A stretch of DNA of 52,010 nucleotides from Candidatus Scybalocola faecigallinarum (GTDB taxonomy: Bacteria > Bacillota > Clostridia > Lachnospirales > Lachnospiraceae), in assembly GCA_018711005.1 (NCBI GenBank), contig DVIT01000052.1, positions 1 through 52,010 of the forward strand, in the 5' to 3' direction. The first letter of the stretch is position 1. Every line of letters begins with the position of its first letter. A program made the position numbers and the translations under genes. The notes beneath the pieces were generated by a model. It was not told where the DNA came from. It did not search any database and saw nothing but the letters and a program-made list of their open reading frames with translations. Shown here in pieces: positions 47,427-52,010 of this stretch.

Positions 47427-48276
47427 TGCTTTCACCCGTTGTGTGGACAAAATCTGCTCTTTTCATAAGAGAGGGGCCGCTAAAAAGAAGCAGGCATAAA
47501 ACCAGCAGCAATAAAAGATAAGCATTTGGGAGGGATGATACTCCTGCAATAACTGCCATAAACATACTGTTGTTTAAAAGAGACCATCTTGGTAAAAATC
47601 CGCCGAAGCCGCCAAAAGCCAGAATATATCCCAAAATATGGATCGATGCTGTCAAAGCGGCTCCCACAGCCTGATTCCACAGCGTATTAAAAATAAATAG
47701 GATAAATCCCAGGATCAAGCTATAAAATGCAAAAAGCAGTAATGTGTGAATCATCGCGCCTGTGGGGGTAAAATCCGTAATGAGATTTTCCGGAGGCAGC
47801 GGCAGACGCCACCCCTCTGCCGCTTCAAGAGAAGGATAAAGCGCCAGGTTCCGCATAGGTCTGCTCCAAAGATCATCCACGTAGCCCTGCCGGATACAGT
47901 ATAACATACATGCCGCCCCGGAAATAACGTAATAGAGGATGCAGTGGATAATCATATACAGCCCCATTCCCCAGAACCACTGGCCACGGCTGCAGCGATA
48001 GAGCATTAGTGTCGAACGCCGGTTGATGAAGGGAGCATCTGAAATGATCAAAATGTATCCAATGAGCAGGATAAAGACATCGCCGGTGTTGATAAAGCTT
48101 TCCATATAAGGCTCAAAAATCTGGAAAACCCGCTCATCTGCATATCCACAATACGCATAGGCATTTTTCAGGGCAACCGTGATGCCGATGGCATAGCCAA
48201 GCCATACACGGATACTTACGGCGGACGCCTTAAGCTGTCCTGCTAAAATATATAAAATCTTTCTCAGATCCTTCAT
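47419..48276 (-). CDS. ABC transporter membrane protein 2
   Basis: A 285-residue protein starting at ATG 48276 (MKDLRKILYILAGQLK), with GGAGG 11 bases upstream. Roughly six membrane helices occur, with a large external loop near residues 140-165 ('EAAEGWRLPLPPENLITDF'). It is probably an ABC-2 type permease; I recognise no closer family. The start overlaps the stop of membrane protein 1 (ATGA), so the operon is translationally coupled. Confidence 0.8.
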   Translation of the reverse strand: MKDLRKILYILAGQLKASAVSIRVWLGYAIGITVALKNAYAYCGYADERVFQIFEPYMESFINTGDVFILLIGYILIISDAPFINRRSTLMLYRCSRGQWFWGMGLYMIIHCILYYVISGAACMLYCIRQGYVDDLWSRPMRNLALYPSLEAAEGWRLPLPPENLITDFTPTGAMIHTLLLFAFYSLILGFILFIFNTLWNQAVGAALTASIHILGYILAFGGFGGFLPRWSLLNNSMFMAVIAGVSSLPNAYLLLLLVLCLLLFSGPSLMKRADFVHTTGESNE

Positions 48277-49034
48277 TGTTTCTTTTGCCTCCAAAATAAA
48301 AAAACATTGATACCAACAACAGCAGCAATATAAACAGCGTCAATAAGATAAGGCAGCCATAAAGGCGTCTGAGCGTCAAAATCACTGCGCACTAGAAAGA
48401 CCGGATTCAACAGATGAACCGGGATCAGTATCCAAGACAGCTCATAAATAAGAAAGGGCAGAACAAAGGCAACGTAACGGTTTTTAAAGATCAGCGAGAT
48501 CATCAGCGCCAACTCGCTCCAAAGGACGCCGAATAAAAACAAAAGTATACATTTAAGAGCAAATACCACTCTCCCGCCCCAAAGATAAATGACAGGCTTC
48601 CACATGAGCGTTTCAAAAACCGACTGGATATTTTCCGGAGAAACGTCCAGGGCGATCCAATCAATCCACGCAAATATAAGGATTCCCATAAAAAGCATGG
48701 AAGCGCCGCCGGAAAGTCCTGTAAAAAAAATCTTCTGAAATGCGTATGTCTTCCTTGACATACGCAGTTGGATAAACTTCAGGTATCCGCTGCTGCGCTC
48801 CTCAATATAGCTATATGCGTAGGGGATCGCAGGAAAAATACCGCAAAAGATCACAAAAGATGACGCGGCAAATGGGATCGTATACGCTGATAAAAGATCC
48901 ATGTTCAATTTGAACTGGCCAGGTTTCATATAGCCCTGGTAAAAAAAGGTCAAGAGCATCATCGTAGTACCCAGGAAAACGACCAGGAGCATTTTTCGGT
49001 TAAACACGGATTTTTTCAGTAAAGTAAGCCACAT
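48273..49034 (-). CDS. ABC transporter membrane protein 1
   Basis: A 253-residue protein starting at ATG 49034 (MWLTLLKKSVFNRKMLLVV). It has about six membrane helices. 'YSYIEERSSGYLKFIQLRMS' after helix 2 is the cytoplasmic coupling-type segment seen in ABC-2 permeases that export peptides or confer self-protection. It follows the lipoprotein gene by 18 bases. Confidence 0.8.
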   Translation of the reverse strand: MWLTLLKKSVFNRKMLLVVFLGTTMMLLTFFYQGYMKPGQFKLNMDLLSAYTIPFAASSFVIFCGIFPAIPYAYSYIEERSSGYLKFIQLRMSRKTYAFQKIFFTGLSGGASMLFMGILIFAWIDWIALDVSPENIQSVFETLMWKPVIYLWGGRVVFALKCILLFLFGVLWSELALMISLIFKNRYVAFVLPFLIYELSWILIPVHLLNPVFLVRSDFDAQTPLWLPYLIDAVYIAAVVGINVFLFWRQKKQ

Positions 49035-49052
49035 AACCAAAACCCCCGTCCT

Positions 49053-50120
49053 TTAGTACTGGCTGAACATAGAAACAATACTGCCGTTTCTGGCGTCAAT
49101 ACAGATTAACGGATGATGGCCAATGGCCGCATCTACATCTCCTGAAAAACACCATACCGGATAAAAGTCCGCGGAGGTTTCTGTAACATTTTCAACCATA
49201 TAAGCAAGGCTTATATCGGTAACAGGTATCGGATAGGTATTGATATTTTTTTCTTCAACCCCAGTACGCACGATCTCCAAAACTTCCTCCAGCGAAAGAA
49301 CATCCGTATCCACAGATTCCCCCATATCATAGAAGCCCTGGAAATTAACCCGGATAACGCCTTCTGTTCCAAGAGTTACATCTGTAACCATATAGGCGGC
49401 CTGAGAGGCGTCTATGAGAGGATAGCCCGCAAACTCAGAGATAAACGACAGGCTGGCATAAGACAGATCATTATCCTCAAATACCTGATACCCGGTATTT
49501 TTAAGCTGACTGACCGGCATGATATTTTCAAGACTTTCCTGAGCCGCAACCGTCATCTCAGAAACAAAAGCATTTTCCTGCTCTGTCATTTCATCAGGAA
49601 GCTTTGTGTAAGGATTCGCGCCGGAGTAATAACTGCTCAGATTCTGATTTTCAAACAAGGCAGAGCCAATGGGGCCAGGGGGAACAAAAAAGCTGATGCT
49701 ACTGTCCTGAGAAATATAACGTGTTCCTGATGATTCGGGAGAAAGCGTTTCGCCATTGCCCAGTGCATCTTCAATGGCAGAAAGATTCAGGCTTTTTGCA
49801 GCAAAGGTTCCCTCCTGAGGAGAGACATCGGGGATATGTACATCGGCATCAAGGGTCAGAACATAATCCCCTTCGCCGATAGTTTCTGTCACTGTAGTGC
49901 CATCAACAGCCTGAAGCTGCGTAAAATCTCCCCCTGCCTCTGTCTGACTTTCAACACTCGAGGCATCCGATGAGTCAACGCTCTCAAAATTCCCGCCGCT
50001 TTCCATGGATATGTTTGTTTCAGCAGACATTTCAGCCTGAAGCTGGGGGTCCGGCTGAGCGCAGGCGGCAAGGACGCTCAGGACAACCGCCGGGGCAATC
50101 AAAAGCTTTTTTTCATACAA
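49053..50120 (-). CDS. Lipoprotein of the unknown ABC operon
   Basis: A 355-residue lipoprotein if read from TTG 50120, which has AGGAGG 5 bases upstream. The signal is basic then hydrophobic with lipobox SVLAAC (Cys20). An ATG 4 bases later would give MKKS and an early stop because the A tract has seven As. With eight it would read MKKKLLIAPAVV, so the start is either TTG or a frameshifted ATG. After a Ser/Glu-rich linker the protein is beta-rich and ends 'FYPVWCFSGDVDAAIGHHPL' then 'CIDARNGSIVSMFSQY'. This ending resembles YycH/YycI or PepSY-like repeats. First structural gene of the operon. Confidence 0.75.
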   Translation of the reverse strand: MYEKKLLIAPAVVLSVLAACAQPDPQLQAEMSAETNISMESGGNFESVDSSDASSVESQTEAGGDFTQLQAVDGTTVTETIGEGDYVLTLDADVHIPDVSPQEGTFAAKSLNLSAIEDALGNGETLSPESSGTRYISQDSSISFFVPPGPIGSALFENQNLSSYYSGANPYTKLPDEMTEQENAFVSEMTVAAQESLENIMPVSQLKNTGYQVFEDNDLSYASLSFISEFAGYPLIDASQAAYMVTDVTLGTEGVIRVNFQGFYDMGESVDTDVLSLEEVLEIVRTGVEEKNINTYPIPVTDISLAYMVENVTETSADFYPVWCFSGDVDAAIGHHPLICIDARNGSIVSMFSQY

Positions 50121-50288
50121 ATTCTCCTCCTGTAAATCCAAAAAAAGCAGGACATTCACAGTTAAAGATTTCCGAAAATCGTTTATATGTGATACTGTCC
50201 TGCCTGATCATATGTTGCACTATACAAACCAAAAACTGTTACAGAGCCATTAAAATGCTTTTACCGAAATAATCGGAAACTATTTTCT

Positions 50289-50333
50289 TTAAAGCAGGCA
50301 AAGAATAACACTGACTTTTAAAAATTTTTTCAT
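50289..50333 (-). CDS. 14-codon ORF, leader peptide or signal-peptide remnant
   Basis: MKKFLKVSVILCLL followed by TAA, preceded by AAGGAGGG 6 bases from the ATG at 50333. The sequence is like a lipoprotein signal peptide but ends at once. It lies about 170 bases upstream of the lipoprotein of the ABC operon, in the 417-base gap 50121-50537, which otherwise shows only AT-rich DNA with TATGAT- and TATAAA-like boxes. It may be a leader peptide, a tiny membrane peptide or the broken start of a lost gene. Confidence 0.45.
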   Translation of the reverse strand: MKKFLKVSVILCLL

Positions 50334-50537
50334 GATAACCCTCCTTCGTTTATATACAAAAAGGCTCATATAACATTGGTTTCTGTTTTTATTATAGGTA
50401 ATTATATCCAAAAAGTTAATCTTTATCCCCAAAAAATCAGAAATATGTACAATATTTCAACTGGTAATGTCCCACAAGGAAAGGAGATTGTTCAGCCGAC
50501 ACTGTTAAATCTTTTTAACTTTTTCTCAAATGTGTGT

Positions 50538-51311
50538 TTACCTTCCCACCTTAAGAACAGGGGCCATCAGAACTTTTCCTGTTCCACGATAAACATTAAC
50601 TAAACCTTCACCGGAAGCTGCAGATCCGAGCAGGGTTTTTCCTGACCGTTCTACAGTAAACTGCAAGCTGCCGCTCCATGCAACAGCCATGTTGCCATCG
50701 ATCTTCACAACATCATCCTGCAGCTCGATCTCTACCAGTTCTTCCTGCGGGCAAGGACATTCAAGGCAAAGGATCCCCTGTCCCTGAATCCCCAGATTAA
50801 ATAAGCCTTCTTTGCCAGCGACTGCAGAAGAAACGTTAGAACGCATAATAGCCCTATGTTTCATGGAAGAATCACAAGCCAGGAATAATCCGTCATCTAA
50901 AACAATGGAACCATTCCACTCTGCCAGATCGATCAAAATAATATGTTTATAGGTCGGCTCCAAAGCCAGCGCCCCATCTCCTGTATATTCCGGTTTAATC
51001 GCCGATTCGCCTGTAACAGATCCACGCACTGCTTTACTGAACAGATCTCCCACACCTTTTATTCCAGTTGTCGCATTGACATTTCCCACCATCCACTGCA
51101 TTGCCCCTGCCTGGATTGTAACTCCGTTTACCCGGGAAAGATCGCAGATCACCTGGCGCTTTCTCACATTCATTTTGTTACAATAATATGCAAGAGCGGC
51201 TTCCTCCGGCATAACACTTAGATCGCGCTGATACTCAATAACGCAAAACGGCCCCAATTCTCTGACAATAGTGATGTCGTCATTGTTAAAAAAATTTTTG
51301 ATTTTGTACAT
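50538..51311 (-). CDS. AIM24-family protein
   Basis: A 257-residue protein of the AIM24 family, a jelly-roll-like beta fold. Typical blocks are 'AGAMQWMVGNVNATTGIKG', 'TGDGALALEPTYKHIILIDL' and 'QGQGILCLECPCPQEELVEIE'. Bacterial members have no established reaction. No signal peptide or membrane helix is present. GGGAGGAGA precedes ATG 51311. It is transcribed toward the ABC operon but separated from it by the 14-codon ORF region. Confidence 0.9.
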   Translation of the reverse strand: MYKIKNFFNNDDITIVRELGPFCVIEYQRDLSVMPEEAALAYYCNKMNVRKRQVICDLSRVNGVTIQAGAMQWMVGNVNATTGIKGVGDLFSKAVRGSVTGESAIKPEYTGDGALALEPTYKHIILIDLAEWNGSIVLDDGLFLACDSSMKHRAIMRSNVSSAVAGKEGLFNLGIQGQGILCLECPCPQEELVEIELQDDVVKIDGNMAVAWSGSLQFTVERSGKTLLGSAASGEGLVNVYRGTGKVLMAPVLKVGR

Positions 51312-51357
51312 AAAAATCTCCTCCCTTTACATTATTTATCCCCATTTGAGCTATTTG

Positions 51358-51504
51358 ACGCCTGAACTGAAATTCTAGTCTTTTTGTTACAATTCAGCCA
51401 GGTCTGCGTATTTACTGCGCAGACCGTGAAAAAATAATTCAGGCGTGCAAAAATCCCATCGCCGCAGGCGATTTTGCATGGATTTTTACATGTTACAGTT
51501 CAGG
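51358..51504. repeat. Modular palindromic repeat element, copy 2
   Basis: Outer inverted ends CCTGAACTG (51361-51369) and CAGTTCAGG (51496-51504) enclose module B, the hairpin GGTCTGCG/CGCAGACC (51401-51408 with 51418-51425), and module A (51449-51473). An internal TTCAGGCGT (51438-51446) is the complement of the left end 51358-51366. It resembles a BIME/MITE-like element with no coding capacity. Confidence 0.6.
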
Positions 51505-51545
51505 TGGTGTAACGTCTTTTTTCAATTTTACCATTAAATAACCGA

Positions 51546-51818
51546 TTGAACAATCCTGATTTTGTGAAAATTGCTCTATACAGCGCCTATAGAGTTACAC
51601 TGGCAAGCCAGTATCTTCTGGATACAACGGCCATGGATTACCGCCGTGCGCTTTCTTCCACCATGACAGACTATGAAGATGCTGTCATGGTGGAAACAGC
51701 TTTGCATTCTGGCTGCGACTGTATTGTGACGCGCAATCTAAAAGATTATAAAAATGCCTCCATTCCTTCCTATTCTCCTTCCGATTTTCTCCAGCACATC
51801 ACGCCAACAGAAGTATGA
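51546..51818 (+). pseudogene. C-terminal remnant of a PIN-domain toxin-like protein
   Basis: The last 60 residues, 'YRRALSSTMTDYEDAVMVET' then 'GCDCIVTRNLKDYKNASIP', match the C-terminal part of PIN-domain ribonucleases, including the acidic DYEDA block and the TRNLKDY turn. The N-terminal part with the first catalytic Asp is missing; the first 30 residues do not fit and begin with TTG. No antitoxin gene is adjacent. It is most likely a relic placed next to the repeat element at 51358-51504. Confidence 0.65.
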
Positions 51819-51823
51819 AACAA

Positions 51824-51866
51824 AAAAACCCGGGAATCCAGATAAATACTGTGTTCCCAGGTTTTT
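51824..51866. terminator. Terminator between PIN remnant and tRNA-Glu
   Basis: Arms AAAAACCCGGGAA (51824-51836) and TTCCCAGGTTTTT (51854-51866) pair with one mismatch. T runs occur on both sides, so it can end the tRNA-Glu transcript on the minus strand. Confidence 0.8.
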
Positions 51867-51881
51867 AACAAATTAAAATAG

Positions 51882-51953
51882 TAGCCCGTAGGGGAATCGA
51901 ACCCCTGTTTCCGCCGTGAGAGGGCGGCGTCTTGACCGCTTGACCAACGAGCC
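51882..51953 (-). tRNA. tRNA-Glu, anticodon CTC
   Basis: The minus strand folds as a tRNA: acceptor GGCTCGT with ACGGGCT (two G-U pairs), D-arm with GGTCAAGCGGTCAAGAC, anticodon arm CCGCC-CTCTCAC-GGCGG giving CTC, and T-arm with GGTTCGATTCC. The terminal G-U pair (1-72) is slightly unusual. CCA is not encoded. Confidence 0.92.
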
Positions 51954-52010
51954 ATCTGACTATCTTAGTATAACCGATCGTCTCTAAAAAATCAAGTGTT
52001 TTTTTCATTT

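Overview
The window looks like a chromosomal segment from a low-to-mid GC Firmicute of class Clostridia, most likely family Lachnospiraceae. This is an inference from gene content: a bacterial V-type ATPase, the GlgC/GlgD pair, the UPF0210/ACT (UPF0237) pair, DUF3783, AIM24, strong AGGAGG-type ribosome sites and tight operons. No ribosomal RNA, prophage, complete insertion sequence or CRISPR array is visible.

Layout. Positions 1-1696 (minus) hold the start of an ABC ATPase and a lipoprotein. 1983-2429 (plus) is the tail of an Rpn-type nuclease/transposase. 2538-11150 (minus) is a complete nine-gene V-type ATPase operon in the order H-I-K-E-C-F-A-B-D. Its proteolipid carries the residues expected of a sodium-binding ring. 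11301-14200 is a decayed locus: fragments of a two-component system, a VTC-like/DUF4353 chimera, a glycosyltransferase tail and a frameshifted membrane protein. 14360-16971 (minus) carries purF, a small copper-chaperone-like protein and a zinc-ribbon protein.

17183-32186 is a storage and maltodextrin block. glgC-glgD (plus) face a seven-gene minus-strand operon: binding protein, two permeases, pullulanase, debranching enzyme, phosphorylase and 4-alpha-glucanotransferase. A divergent LacI-family regulator sits upstream. A palindrome lies inside the spacer of the operon's near-consensus promoter, so repression by the neighbouring LacI protein is likely. The permease gene malF has a G8 tract that throws the annotated N-terminus out of frame. 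No transporter ATPase, glycogen synthase or branching enzyme is present.

32367-37015 (minus) carries a MBL-fold hydrolase, ACT protein, PFL/UPF0210 protein, aminoacyl-histidine dipeptidase and HAD phosphatase. 37142-38599 is an SH3/SleB cell-wall hydrolase with a strong promoter. A 556-base gap follows and could encode a small RNA. 39156-42926 is a zinc-finger membrane protein gene overlapping polA, then coaE. 43195-44640 is an unusual in-frame fusion of DUF3783 with a zinc alcohol dehydrogenase.

The last part holds tRNA-Leu(CAA), a zinc-finger protein, a five-gene ABC/lipoprotein operon of unknown substrate preceded by a 14-codon ORF, an AIM24 protein, a modular palindromic repeat, a PIN-domain remnant and tRNA-Glu(CTC). 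The most noteworthy items are the collapsed two-component/VTC locus, the DUF3783-dehydrogenase fusion, the malF homopolymer frameshift, the unknown ABC operon and the possible small RNA near 38.9-39.2 kb. None of these is proved to be a new system by sequence alone.
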